This document shows positions 15,703 to 24,146 of a stretch of 64,000 nt of DNA, piece by piece. Both the position numbers and the translations under genes were made by a program. The notes below the pieces were generated by a model. The model made no database searches, was not told the DNA's origin, and worked only from the letters and a program-made list of their open reading frames with translations. The stretch's first letter is position 1, and every line of letters begins with the position of its first letter. This DNA comes from Martelella mediterranea (lineage in GTDB: Bacteria > Pseudomonadota > Alphaproteobacteria > Rhizobiales > Rhizobiaceae): positions 248,001 through 312,000 of the forward strand of contig NZ_SMAR01000001.1 of NCBI RefSeq assembly GCF_004342225.1, read 5' to 3'.

Positions 15703-18700
15703 ATGAAAATCGCGGCTCGGAAACAGTCTTTTGGCCTGTTCGCGCGGGTGATAGGCACGGGGCTGTGGCCGCGTGCGGCGGGGTGTGTCATCGGCTTTCG
15801 GATCGGTCACACCAACCGCCTCATCCATTGGATGGCCAAGCTCTGAAAGGCGATGGGATTCATCTTCAATTGTCTCGGCAATAACATGCACAACCTGTCC
15901 TTCGCGCTGAAGTTTGCCCGTAACTTTCAACAGCCTGCCACCCATGACCGAGCGACGATAACGCTCGTAGATCTTGTTCCAGACGACAATATTGGAAACG
16001 CCGGTTTCATCCTCCAGCGTTAAGAAAATCACGCCGGATGCCGTGCCGGGGCGCTGCCGGGTGATCACCAGCCCGCAGACACTGACACGCCTGTCCTGTG
16101 TGCTCAGCAAGTTGCTGTGCAGTGTCAGCCCCTTCATTTTCGGCCGCAAAAGCTCCATCGGGTGAGCCCGCAGGCTCATGCGCGTGGCGACATAATCCTC
16201 AACAACCTGCTCACCAAGGTTCATCGCCGGTAATGTCACCTCCGGTTCGCTGATATTTTCACCATCGATGGGATCGGAAAAAAGCGGCAATGGTTTTGCA
16301 GAGCGGATCGCTCTGACCCGCCACAGCGCATCACGGCGCGAAAGCCCGGCATCGGCAAAGGCATCAGCCTCTGCAAGCCGCTCCAGTGTGGTCGGCATAA
16401 GCCCGGCGCGAAGCCACACATCTTCCGGTGTGTGATAGCCATTGCCGCGCGCAATGTTCAGCCAGTCTGCGTCTTCTTTTCGAAAGCCCTTGATCTGGCG
16501 GAAGCCGAGCCGCAGTGCGTAATTGCCGTCGGCCCGCCGCTCAAGCGTGCAGTCCCATTCACTGTGGTTGATCGAAATCGATCGCACTTCCACCTGATGT
16601 TCACGGGCATCGCGCACGATCTGGGCCGGCGCATAAAAACCCATCGGCTGGGCGTTCAGCAGCGCACAGGCAAAAGCCGCCGGATAATGGCATTTTAACC
16701 AGGCGGAAACATAAGTCAGCATGGCAAATGCTGCCGCATGACTTTCGGGAAAGCCATAATCGGCAAAGCCTTCGATCTGCGCAAAGCAGCGTTGCGCAAA
16801 CTCCAGCTCATAGTTGTTATCTAACATGCCGCTGATGAACTGATCCCGAAATGCACCGATGGTGCCCATGCGCCGGAAGCTGGCCAGAGAACGTCGCAAA
16901 CGGTCTGCATCTTCTGCGGAAAACCCGGCCGCAACTACGGCGATCAGCATCGCCTGCTCCTGAAACAGAGGTACGCCGAGCGTCTTTTGAAGTACGCCTT
17001 CCAGTTCAGGTGAGGGGTAGGTAACTTTCTGCTTTGCCTGTCGTCTCTGGATATAGGGCTGAACCATGCCACCCTGAATTGGGCCGGGGCGAACGATCGC
17101 GACTTCTATGACGAGGTCGTAAAAAGTTTCGGGGCGCATACGCGGCAGAAAATTCATCTGTGCGCGGCTTTCCACCTGAAACACACCGACGGCATCGGCT
17201 TTGGTCAGCATTGCATAGGTGGCCGGGTCTTCCTGCGGTACGGTGTCAATGGTCAGCGAGCGGTTATAATGCAGCCCAACCAGAGCAAAGCATTTCTGCA
17301 GACAGGTGAGCATTCCGAGGCTCAAAATGTCCACTTTCAGGATGTTGAGCGCATCAATGTCATCCTTGTCCCATTCGATGATCGTACGTCTTTCCATGGC
17401 CGCATTTTCAATCGGGCACAGTTCGTCCAGCCGGTCATTGGTGATAATGAAACCGCCGACATGCTGGGAAAGGTGGCGTGGAAAACCGATGATTTCGCCG
17501 ATCAGGCGAAGGGTCTGGCTCAGTCTGCGGTCAGAGATATCAAGGCCGGCTTCACGCAACCGGTCAGGATCAGCACCCTTGCTGGAAATACCCCAAATCT
17601 GGCTGGAAAGACTGGACGTCACATCATTGGAAAGCCCCATGACCTTGCCCACTTCGCGAATAGCAGAACGTGAACGAAAGTGAATGACCGTAGCGCACAA
17701 CCCGGCACGATGGCGGCCATAACGATCGTAAATATACTGGATAACCTCTTCGCGGCGTTCATGTTCGAAGTCGACATCAATATCCGGCGGCTCGCCGCGA
17801 TGGCGGGAGACGAAACGCTCAAACACCATGCCGATCATATCCGGGCTGACATCGGTTATGCCCAGCGCATAACAAAGGATAGAATTGGCCGCCGAGCCGC
17901 GCCCCTGACATAAAATCCCCTTGCTGCGGGCGTATGTGATGATGTCATGGACGGTGAGAAAATAGGCGGCAAATCCCAGTTCCCCAACAAGTGTTAACTC
18001 CTTTTCCGCCAGTTCTCGATGGTGTTCGGGAATACCTGCCGGGTTGCGCTTTTTCAGTCCGTCCCAGGTGAGGCGGGCCAGGCGGGCCTGCGGTGCTTCG
18101 CCCTTGGCGATCTCATCGGGGTAATTATAAGACAGTTCAGACAGATCGAAAGCGCATCGCCATGCAATTTCCACAGTGCGCCGGAGCGCTGCCGGATGGG
18201 CTGCGAAAATGCGCTCCATTTCGGCAGCACCTTTCAAACGCCGTTCAGCATTGGGCAAGGCAAGGTGCCCGATCTGATCAATGGTGATATGGTGACGTAT
18301 ACAGGTCAGCACATCAGCAAGCTGCCGTCTGCTGGCATTGTGCATGAGCACGTCGCCAATGGCGACCATCGGTGCGCCGGTTTTGTGGGAAAGCGTCGCC
18401 AGCGCTGCAAACCAGTCCTGATCAGAACCATCATAGGGCGGGACTGCGCCCGTAAACACATGGCCGGGAAACCGGCGCAGGGCCTGAATGATGTGGTCTG
18501 TCGTTTCTGCCTTTTTCGAAAGGCCCTGTTGCGGCAGTGCAATCAGCACTGTGTCGTCGGCCCATTCCAGCATATCGCGCAGGTGAAGTTTACATTCGCC
18601 TTTGGCAGCGTGCTGCTTGCCCTGACTTAAAAGCCGCACAAGCTTCTGATAACCGGACTTTTTCTCAGGCAGGGCGATGAATTCGACCGGGCTGTCGCAA

Positions 18701-19032
18701 AGCACAAGGCGGCAGCCGACAATCAGGCGCGGCACATGCGGCAAGGCCTGAATATCAAGTGTTCTGGCCTGACCTGTCGGCTGGCGGGAGGAGGGATCGA
18801 CCGGCTGTCTTGCAGTCAGTGTAATGACCTTCCTGTCTCCCTTTTCCGTCAACGTGCGTTTGATTTCCTTAAGGGCGGAAAAAGCCCTCACCACACCGGC
18901 AAACGAGTTCCGGTCCGTTATGGCAATGGCCGAAAGCCCCAGCTCTGTGGCGCGCGCAACCATTTCTTCCGGGTGTGAGGCGCCGGTTAAAAAGGTAAAA
19001 TTTGTGGTGACGCAAAGTTCGGCATAGTCCAT
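15700..19032 (-). CDS. dnaE2: Error-prone DNA polymerase DnaE2 (ImuC)
   Basis: About 1110 residues, C-family polymerase. N-terminal PHP domain (TNFTFLTGASHPEEMV, ITDRNSF), palm with the catalytic aspartates in PPDIDVDFEHERR and QGRGSAANS upstream, SHAAAFAMLTY in the fingers, then a C-terminal OB domain (VSVCGLVITRQRPGTASGV). It extends mutagenic lesion bypass in the ImuA-ImuB-DnaE2 mutasome. The start at 19032 lies 7 nt after the imuB stop; a longer frame would read through imuB and add 62 unlike residues. Length fits the family (about 1080-1130). Expected to be SOS-induced with imuA and imuB. Confidence 0.93.
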   Translation of the reverse strand: MDYAELCVTTNFTFLTGASHPEEMVARATELGLSAIAITDRNSFAGVVRAFSALKEIKRTLTEKGDRKVITLTARQPVDPSSRQPTGQARTLDIQALPHVPRLIVGCRLVLCDSPVEFIALPEKKSGYQKLVRLLSQGKQHAAKGECKLHLRDMLEWADDTVLIALPQQGLSKKAETTDHIIQALRRFPGHVFTGAVPPYDGSDQDWFAALATLSHKTGAPMVAIGDVLMHNASRRQLADVLTCIRHHITIDQIGHLALPNAERRLKGAAEMERIFAAHPAALRRTVEIAWRCAFDLSELSYNYPDEIAKGEAPQARLARLTWDGLKKRNPAGIPEHHRELAEKELTLVGELGFAAYFLTVHDIITYARSKGILCQGRGSAANSILCYALGITDVSPDMIGMVFERFVSRHRGEPPDIDVDFEHERREEVIQYIYDRYGRHRAGLCATVIHFRSRSAIREVGKVMGLSNDVTSSLSSQIWGISSKGADPDRLREAGLDISDRRLSQTLRLIGEIIGFPRHLSQHVGGFIITNDRLDELCPIENAAMERRTIIEWDKDDIDALNILKVDILSLGMLTCLQKCFALVGLHYNRSLTIDTVPQEDPATYAMLTKADAVGVFQVESRAQMNFLPRMRPETFYDLVIEVAIVRPGPIQGGMVQPYIQRRQAKQKVTYPSPELEGVLQKTLGVPLFQEQAMLIAVVAAGFSAEDADRLRRSLASFRRMGTIGAFRDQFISGMLDNNYELEFAQRCFAQIEGFADYGFPESHAAAFAMLTYVSAWLKCHYPAAFACALLNAQPMGFYAPAQIVRDAREHQVEVRSISINHSEWDCTLERRADGNYALRLGFRQIKGFRKEDADWLNIARGNGYHTPEDVWLRAGLMPTTLERLAEADAFADAGLSRRDALWRVRAIRSAKPLPLFSDPIDGENISEPEVTLPAMNLGEQVVEDYVATRMSLRAHPMELLRPKMKGLTLHSNLLSTQDRRVSVCGLVITRQRPGTASGVIFLTLEDETGVSNIVVWNKIYERYRRSVMGGRLLKVTGKLQREGQVVHVIAETIEDESHRLSELGHPMDEAVGVTDPKADDTPRRTRPQPRAYHPREQAKRLFPSRDFH

Positions 19033-19039
19033 GGGCGCC

Positions 19040-20512
19040 TCACGCAAACAGTCCGTGAACATGCCAGCCGGGGGCCTGCGGTGTATGAAACATCCACAGC
19101 CGCAGGCCTTCCCGTGTTTCCACACGCCAGTAATCACGCAGGCCCGAGTGCCATGCTGGGTCATTCCGCCACCATTCCGGTGCCAGCCGCTCCGGCCCGC
19201 TGGCCCGCGCCGTGACAAAACGCATACGCCTCCACGAAAACCGGGAGGGGGGACGCCGCGCCGTATCGGCGGTCACCGGCTCTGGCGGGAAAAGGCGCAG
19301 AGGCCGCGGGCGAACTGGCTTCGGCCATGGCTTCAAAAGTGGTTCATCCGCTGCCGGACGGGTGGCAAAGGTGCGCTCGGGAATATGACTTTCTGCCGGG
19401 CAGTACCGGCTTAGATTCTCAAGCCCGATGCGGGCGCCGAGCCGGGTGATCAGATCCGCCAGTTTTTCATCCGCAGCCGGGCCGCCGCTGGTCAGCTGTT
19501 CTGCGGGCATGGGTTCCACCGCGCTGGCAGCAAGCCGCATGCGCTCAATGCCGAAACCGGCATCAATGGCGGCCACGTTGCGCTCAAACAATTTCACGAT
19601 CCGGATGGCATCGCGCATTGGCCGGGCCAGCCTCAATTCGCAGGTTTCCGCCGAGGAGTCTGCCCGGGTCATCGTCAGGGAAAGGATACGCACACCGACT
19701 TCATGGGCTTTCAATCGGTCGCAGAGCCGCCCGGTAAGACGCTGCAAGGCGGCCATTACATCATCCAGCAGGCCGATGGGCTCGGGAAACATCATCCGTA
19801 CGCCATAATGCGGTGGTTCGGCCAGAGGTGATACGGTTTCACCACGCTCCCCGGTCGCCTGATCCAGCTTCTCCAGAAGGCTCATATCGAAACGGCGGAC
19901 CAGTGTGGCGCGTGGCAGGTTTGAAAGATCGGAAACCGTATTAAGCCCGAGACGCTTAAGCGCGGTGACGGCTTTGGCTTCAATGCGCAGCGCTTCCACC
20001 GGAAGGCCTGCAATGGCGTGTCTGGTTTTGCCGGGCGCGGCGATGCCCGGGGCAAAATGTGCCATTGCCCAGGCGGCTCCGCGTGTATCGGCAAATCCGG
20101 CATGCAGAGAAAGACCGGCGCGTTCTGCGCGAATTCTCATATCCTCCAACATGGCATGTTCGCCGCCAAAAAGATGCGGCACACCGGAAATGTCGAGTAC
20201 CAGCCCATCACCCCCATCGAGCCCGGCATAGGGCGTGTAGCGTGTTGCCCAGCGCGCCAGCGTGTTCAAGAAAACCGCATCTGCATTTCGGTCTGCAGGC
20301 CGGGTTAAAAGGTCCGGCACATAAGCGCGCGCATCAGCCAGCCCCATGCCGCGCGAAAGCCCGGCTTCCTCCGCAGCAGCATTCAGGCAATATATTTTCT
20401 CATGGTTGCCTTCACTCAGTGTGACGGCAAACGGGCCATCAACCGGGCGGCGGCGTAAAATCCGCTCGCTCGGAAGCCTCGGAAACCACATGGATACGAC
20501 GCGACGTTTCAT
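19040..20512 (-). CDS. imuB: ImuB, Y-family polymerase-like mutasome scaffold
   Basis: 490 residues related to Y-family polymerases. The finger/palm and little-finger regions are recognisable (for example LDISGVPHLFGGE and LARWATRYTPYAGLDG), but the acidic catalytic residues of active polymerases are not conserved (it opens MWFPRLPSERILRR). This fits the ImuB role of scaffold bridging ImuA, DnaE2 and the sliding clamp. Its start overlaps the imuA coding region by 74 nt, indicating tight translational coupling in the imuA-imuB-dnaE2 operon. Confidence 0.9.
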   Translation of the reverse strand: MKRRVVSMWFPRLPSERILRRRPVDGPFAVTLSEGNHEKIYCLNAAAEEAGLSRGMGLADARAYVPDLLTRPADRNADAVFLNTLARWATRYTPYAGLDGGDGLVLDISGVPHLFGGEHAMLEDMRIRAERAGLSLHAGFADTRGAAWAMAHFAPGIAAPGKTRHAIAGLPVEALRIEAKAVTALKRLGLNTVSDLSNLPRATLVRRFDMSLLEKLDQATGERGETVSPLAEPPHYGVRMMFPEPIGLLDDVMAALQRLTGRLCDRLKAHEVGVRILSLTMTRADSSAETCELRLARPMRDAIRIVKLFERNVAAIDAGFGIERMRLAASAVEPMPAEQLTSGGPAADEKLADLITRLGARIGLENLSRYCPAESHIPERTFATRPAADEPLLKPWPKPVRPRPLRLFPPEPVTADTARRPPSRFSWRRMRFVTARASGPERLAPEWWRNDPAWHSGLRDYWRVETREGLRLWMFHTPQAPGWHVHGLFA

Positions 20513-21020
20513 CCCAACGGACCGTCCAGCTTCTGTTTGTTCCTGTTTTGTTCTTTATAAGAGACCAGTTTTGCAGAGTCGAGTCTGATTCATCAAAGAG
20601 CGGGTAGGTTCGCCAGCGCGTCGTGGCGGCCTGATTGCCGACGTTTTCGGGAAACAGGCAGAGGCATGTGGATCTTCCTGCTTCTGCGGAGAGCTGCAGG
20701 CGCCGTCCGGGCGTCAGCTCAAGCGAGGTTTCGCATTCGAGAACAACCAGCTGCACGGCGCCGGAGCGTAATCCCTCTTCGCCGACTGACAATGTTTCCG
20801 TCTGGTCGGCCGTGCGTGCCACCACCAGCCCGTCGGGATTGGCGTAAGCACCATAAGCGGTTGGGTTGATTGTGTCGGAAAACCAGGCGGGCCTGACCCA
20901 GAGCACTGGCCCGCCATATTGCCCGGCCAGCACTGCAGCAAAGAAAAAGGCGCCTGCGCCTGAAACATCGTGCGCGCGGCCTTTCATCAGAGGAAACATG
21001 TTCTCAAAACCGACTGTCAT
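20439..21020 (-). CDS. imuA: ImuA-like protein, short form
   Basis: 193 residues, first gene of the mutasome operon. The core (HDVSGAGAFFFAAVLA... VLWVRPAW) matches the RecA/SulA-like ImuA family. It starts at what is normally about residue 50-60 of family members, so the usual N-terminal segment is missing. No in-frame extension was found upstream. Either the protein is naturally short in this lineage or the start region has changed. ImuA aids ImuB and DnaE2 in damage-induced mutagenesis. A LexA-type box precedes it. Confidence 0.75.
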   Translation of the reverse strand: MTVGFENMFPLMKGRAHDVSGAGAFFFAAVLAGQYGGPVLWVRPAWFSDTINPTAYGAYANPDGLVVARTADQTETLSVGEEGLRSGAVQLVVLECETSLELTPGRRLQLSAEAGRSTCLCLFPENVGNQAATTRWRTYPLFDESDSTLQNWSLIKNKTGTNRSWTVRWDETSRRIHVVSEASERADFTPPPG

Positions 21021-21047
21021 GGCCCCATGATATAACGCATGTCATGA

Positions 21048-21062
21048 GAATGAAAAGAGAAC
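21048..21062 (-). promoter_or_regulatory. Candidate LexA (SOS) box of the imuA operon
   Basis: On the plus strand GAAT-N7-GAAC, on the minus strand GTTC-N7-ATTC, one base off the direct-repeat SOS box GTTC-N7-GTTC used by alphaproteobacterial LexA. Located 28-42 bp upstream of the imuA ATG, as expected. Confidence 0.6.
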
Positions 21063-21383
21063 AAAAATGTGAAGGCCCGCCGGAAAAATCCTCCGCCATG
21101 CGATTTTGGAGCCTGCCGCGACCGCAGGTGCATCAAGAGCGCGTTACAGGTTCGTTTTCGGGCGGTCTTGCCTGTCCTTTCCCTGGCGTACATCCAAAAT
21201 GCCTCCTTTTTTGACGCATGTTTGGTAAGCCTTGCGTATTGCGCATAGGCGCTTTGCTCAAAGCCACCTGCCCAAACCGGTTTGAGAGGCGTATCTCTTG
21301 GTCATCGAAATCAAAAAGCGGCGCGGTACACGCGCCCCGCAAAGACCCTCTCAGGTGAGGGCAGAAGAAAGAGATTTGATACC
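21063..21383. other. Leader region of the first DUF1127 gene
   Basis: 321 bp between the divergent imuA and DUF1127 genes. Contains a short hairpin CCTGC-N7-GCAGG (21113-21129), a GC-rich inverted repeat around 21318-21340 and CCCTC-N6-GAGGG (21346-21361) just before the start. I could not assign a promoter class. Stress sigma factor control would be expected by analogy with other DUF1127 loci. Confidence 0.4.
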
Positions 21384-21527
21384 ATGAGCATGGCCCGTTC
21401 TTTTAACAACTGGATCAAGTACCGTAGAACCGTCAGCGAGCTTGACCGCATGAGCACACGCGAACTTGCAGACCTCGGCATCAACCGCGAAGATATTCGT
21501 CGCGTCGCCCGCAAGGCCGCATTCTAA
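21384..21527 (+). CDS. DUF1127 mini-protein (first copy)
   Basis: 47 residues, one DUF1127 (YjiS-like) domain. N-terminal MSMARSFNNWIKYRRTVSEL then MSTRELADLGINREDIRRVA, the conserved LxDLGI-x-R-x-DI core, very basic overall. I start at 21384 because the protein then aligns end-to-end with its paralogue at 21888. Some DUF1127 proteins (for example CcaF1 of Rhodobacter) bind RNA and are co-transcribed with anti-SD sRNAs. The RNA at 21545-21666 directly after this gene gives the same arrangement. Confidence 0.85.
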   Translation: MSMARSFNNWIKYRRTVSELDRMSTRELADLGINREDIRRVARKAAF

Positions 21528-21544
21528 AAGATCAGAGAGTTTCG

Positions 21545-21666
21545 GAGCCGCGCTATCCTCCTCCTCCCAGGCGCGCTTCGTTCGGTTAACGATCTCCTCC
21601 TCCCAGTCGTTAACCCCTCAAATGGCGCCCACCGGATATCCTCCCCCGGTGGGCGCTATTTTTTTA
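21545..21666 (+). ncRNA. Putative cuckoo-type (CcsR-like) RNA with three anti-SD hairpin loops
   Basis: 17 nt after the DUF1127 stop. Hairpin 1: 9-bp stem 21545-21553/21571-21579 (one mismatch), loop with CCTCCTCCTCCC (21557-21568). Hairpin 2: perfect 9-bp stem GGTTAACGA/TCGTTAACC (21584-21592, 21607-21615), loop CTCCTCCTCCC (21594-21604). Hairpin 3: an 11-bp terminator stem (21625-21635/21646-21656) with TCCTCCC in its loop and a U-tract to 21666. CCUCC is complementary to Shine-Dalgarno sequences. The layout matches the alphaproteobacterial cuckoo/CcsR RNAs processed from DUF1127 mRNAs; here the terminator itself supplies the third loop. Expression and processing are untested. Confidence 0.75.
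21625..21666 (+). terminator. Rho-independent terminator of DUF1127/ncRNA transcript
   Basis: GCGCCCACCGG-N10-CCGGTGGGCGC, 11-bp perfect stem, then TATTTTTTT. Its loop carries a CCTCCC motif and is part of the RNA feature. Confidence 0.9.
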
Positions 21667-21887
21667 TCCGGATTCTGGTATTGCAGACTTGGTTTTATCC
21701 GGGGATGCCTCTTTTCTGAACGCTTTATGAAGGCATTTTGTCCGAGCCTTGCGCCTGGCGCATAGTGGCGTTGACGTAAACCGGCTGCCTCATAAGCGTT
21801 TGAACAGCTATATTCTGATTGTCGCTTCAAGGAGCACCGGAAACGATCTCCGGATGCAGAAGCGCCCTTAAAAGATGGAGAGACGAT

Positions 21888-22031
21888 ATGAGCATGGCTC
21901 GTTCTTTCAATAACTGGATGAAATACCGCCAGACCGTCGGCGAACTGAACCGCATGAACAGCCGCGAACTGGCTGATCTCGGCATCAATCGCGAAGACAT
22001 TCGCAATGTTGCCCGTAAGGCTTCCAAGTAA
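21888..22031 (+). CDS. DUF1127 mini-protein (second copy)
   Basis: 47 residues, same length as the first copy and differing at about ten positions (for example NWMKYRQTVGELNRMNSREL against NWIKYRRTVSELDRMSTREL). GGAGAG precedes the ATG at 21888. A tandem paralogue about 500 bp downstream with its own terminator (22085-22120). Its 3' region lacks the paired CTCCTCC hairpins but has a single ACCTCCC stretch (22071-22078 region) before the terminator, so only the first copy is coupled to the structured RNA. Confidence 0.85.
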   Translation: MSMARSFNNWMKYRQTVGELNRMNSRELADLGINREDIRNVARKASK

Positions 22032-22084
22032 GCCGGCAGACGGTTGACCGCGGTCGCGCGGGTAAAAAATGACCTCCCAAAATG

Positions 22085-22120
22085 CCCTTCGTCCCGGCTT
22101 CGGGATGAAGGGTTCTTTTT
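22085..22120 (+). terminator. Rho-independent terminator of second DUF1127 gene
   Basis: CCCTTCGTCCC-N6-GGGATGAAGGG with one G-U pair, followed by TTCTTTTT. Confidence 0.85.
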
Positions 22121-22149
22121 GTCAAATGGCAGGCTTTGCGTAATGCGTC

Positions 22150-22178
22150 TTGCCTCTGACACAATTATAGCGTATCGA
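22150..22178 (+). promoter_or_regulatory. Possible promoter of the cold-shock gene
   Basis: TTGCCT (22150-22155), 17-bp spacer, TATCGA (22173-22178). It would give a leader of about 125 nt, as is usual for cold-shock mRNAs. Both boxes deviate from consensus. Confidence 0.3.
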
Positions 22179-22310
22179 TTCCGCTATCGAGTTGGTTTGC
22201 TAAGTACGTTTGCGCGAAAGTGCATTGAACGATCTTCCTATCAAAATCGAACGACACGGCATGGCGCATGTCATGCTTTCTTTAGCTACACGATTTGAAA
22301 GGAAATCGTT

Positions 22311-22520
22311 ATGACTGTCGGTACTGTAAAATTCTTCAACACCACCAAAGGCTATGGCTTTATCGAACCGGAAGACGGCAGCAAGGACGTTTTCGTCCAC
22401 ATCTCCGCTGTTGAGCGTTCTGGCATGACCACGCTGGCTGAAGGCCAGAAGGTCAACTTTGAAGTTGTAGCCGATCGCCGCACGGGCAAGAGCGCTGCTG
22501 AAAACCTCAGCGCCGCCTAA
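22311..22520 (+). CDS. Cold-shock protein (CspA family)
   Basis: 69 residues, single cold-shock domain. RNP1 motif KGYGFIEP and RNP2 motif DVFVHISAV are visible. It binds single-stranded RNA/DNA and melts mRNA structure. AAAGGA precedes the ATG. A long upstream stretch (from about 22121) and the terminator at 22568-22606 define a monocistronic gene. It sits next to the DUF1127/anti-SD RNA locus, so all these neighbours are RNA-related. Confidence 0.93.
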   Translation: MTVGTVKFFNTTKGYGFIEPEDGSKDVFVHISAVERSGMTTLAEGQKVNFEVVADRRTGKSAAENLSAA

Positions 22521-22567
22521 GGCATTTTGACGGTTGCCGAGTGCGGCAGCCTTCATTGTGAATTTCG

Positions 22568-22606
22568 GAAACCGCCGCGGCATATGTGCTTTGGCGGTTT
22601 CTTTTT
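22568..22606 (+). terminator. Rho-independent terminator of the cold-shock gene
   Basis: GAAACCGCC-N16-GGCGGTTTC followed by TTTTT. Confidence 0.85.
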
Positions 22607-22681
22607 ATCCGCTGTTCGCGAAGGCCGTCACGGTCCGATGCTTAAATGCGTCATCAAACGCTGTCAGCTGTTGCACGAGAA

Positions 22682-22707
22682 AAACCCGCCGAAAAGTCGA
22701 CGGGTTT
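22682..22707 (-). terminator. Terminator of the CpdR-like gene
   Basis: AAACCCG-N12-CGGGTTT; on the minus strand the second arm continues into TTTTTCTCG. It lies downstream of the receiver gene. Confidence 0.65.
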
Positions 22708-22775
22708 GCAGGCTCTTGGAGAGCGACCCGGTTTAGGGGCGCGGCTCATGTTGACATGGGGCGCAGGGAAAACTG

Positions 22776-23135
22776 TCAGGCAGCCAATGCGCGAGCAACC
22801 GCTTTGCGGATTTCCGGCAGCGCAAAGGGCTTCGGCACGACGTCAATAATCTTTTCCATCAGGTCGTCGGCGCGTTCGCGCTGCTCGGCAAAGCCCGTCA
22901 TCAGCAAAATCTTCATTCCAGGATGATCGGAAGAAGCGGCATGCGCCAGCGCAATGCCGTCCATGATCGGCATACGCACATCAGAAAGCAGAAGGTCATA
23001 TCCGCCTTCAGACAGACGTTCCAAACCCTCTGCTCCGTCCGATGCCTCAACGGTTTCATGACCGTCCAGGCGAAGGGCGCGCGCAACGAAGGCCCGCAGC
23101 GAAGCTTCATCTTCCGTAATCAAAATCCTGGCCAT
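22776..23135 (-). CDS. cpdR: Single-domain response regulator, CpdR-like
   Basis: 119 residues, a lone receiver domain. Acidic pocket ITEDE, phospho-acceptor Asp in LLSDVRMPIMDG, switch Thr in LLMTGFAEQRERA and Lys in VVPKPFALPEIRKAV. In Alphaproteobacteria CpdR is phosphorylated through CckA-ChpT and, when unphosphorylated, targets ClpXP to cell-cycle substrates such as CtrA. The length, motif spacing and position beside hpt and ftsEX match the rhizobial CpdR. No output domain is present. The name is inferred. Confidence 0.75.
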   Translation of the reverse strand: MARILITEDEASLRAFVARALRLDGHETVEASDGAEGLERLSEGGYDLLLSDVRMPIMDGIALAHAASSDHPGMKILLMTGFAEQRERADDLMEKIIDVVPKPFALPEIRKAVARALAA

Positions 23136-23295
23136 GTCTTTTCAAGCTCTCTGTCTTATCAAAACCCGATATACGTGCCTGTTGTTCCAGGCTTTGTTGA
23201 GACAGACTTCACCAGAATTTTCCTAGCGAGAGGTAAACGCGCGATTTTGCTCGATTCTGTAGTTAACAAGCTGTTTTAAGCGGCTTTATAATTGA

Positions 23296-23838
23296 TTAAG
23301 CATCCCCGGTGATAACACCGACGAAAGGCAGCTCGCGGAAAGCATAAGCCACGTCCATTCCATAGCCGACGACGAACTTGTCCGGGCACCGGAAACCGGC
23401 ATAATCTGCTTCCATTGTCGCTTCGCGTTTGTCGTGCTTATCGAGTAGCACTGCGACCGAAACATTGGCCGCCCCGCGCTCGAACATCAGCCGTTTTGCG
23501 TATTCCAGCGTGCGTCCGGATTCCAGAATATCATCAATCAACAGGACATCGCGGCCCTTTACATCGCTGTCAATGTCCTTGACCAGCCTGACGCCACGGC
23601 TGACCGTGCCTGTGCCATAGCTTGAAAGCGTCATGAATTCGACCTCCGGTGCCAGCCCGGTCTTGTGCAGTGCACGAATGAGGTCGGCTGCAAAAACGAA
23701 AGAACCTTTCAGGATTGCAATCACCAGAAGATCTTTTGACGGACCATCGGCAATCTGGCGTGCAAGCTCTTCATTACGGCGAGCAATCTCTTCCGTGCTG
23801 AACAGTTCCTCAATGTTCTTACCGCGCACAACTGGCAT
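23296..23838 (-). CDS. hpt: Hypoxanthine phosphoribosyltransferase
   Basis: 180 residues. The PRPP-binding signature is VLLIDDILESGRTL; flexible-loop LSSYGTGT and KFVVGYGMD complete the family. It salvages hypoxanthine and guanine to IMP and GMP. GGGAG lies 7 nt upstream of the ATG at 23838; a longer frame would add 34 unlike residues. Confidence 0.92.
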   Translation of the reverse strand: MPVVRGKNIEELFSTEEIARRNEELARQIADGPSKDLLVIAILKGSFVFAADLIRALHKTGLAPEVEFMTLSSYGTGTVSRGVRLVKDIDSDVKGRDVLLIDDILESGRTLEYAKRLMFERGAANVSVAVLLDKHDKREATMEADYAGFRCPDKFVVGYGMDVAYAFRELPFVGVITGDA

Positions 23839-24146
23839 CGGCAGGCTCCCTGGGCTGGCGCAATGTTCAAGATGAGCGATGCGCGAAAACACTGGCATGA
23901 ACCGCCACACGAAACCGTGACTGTGGGCGGCTCTGGTCAAAATATGCTCTGGCTTTTAGAGCTTTGTGGCGGAAACGGCAATGCAAACGCGACTGAAGGC
24001 TGTGCTTCATCGGCAAAACTTCGTGGATATCGTGGAAGAAGGCGCACAAAACAGCGCGTCCGACCCTCCACATCGGGTTTGCGGTATGCGGCTTAGCTGG
24101 TATTGATGTTTTCGATAAAGCGTCATTTTGTAATCTTGGGTTGAGT
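23839..24146. other. Divergent intergenic region hpt/ftsE
   Basis: 308 bp. It holds the promoters of the divergent hpt and ftsE genes. The reading frames in it resemble no known protein and I see no RNA or repeat. Confidence 0.5.

Noticed and set aside
23863-24096. A 77-codon frame in the hpt/ftsE intergenic region
   Set aside because: Starts inside the hpt leader, shows no ribosome-binding site and no similarity. Treated as non-coding.
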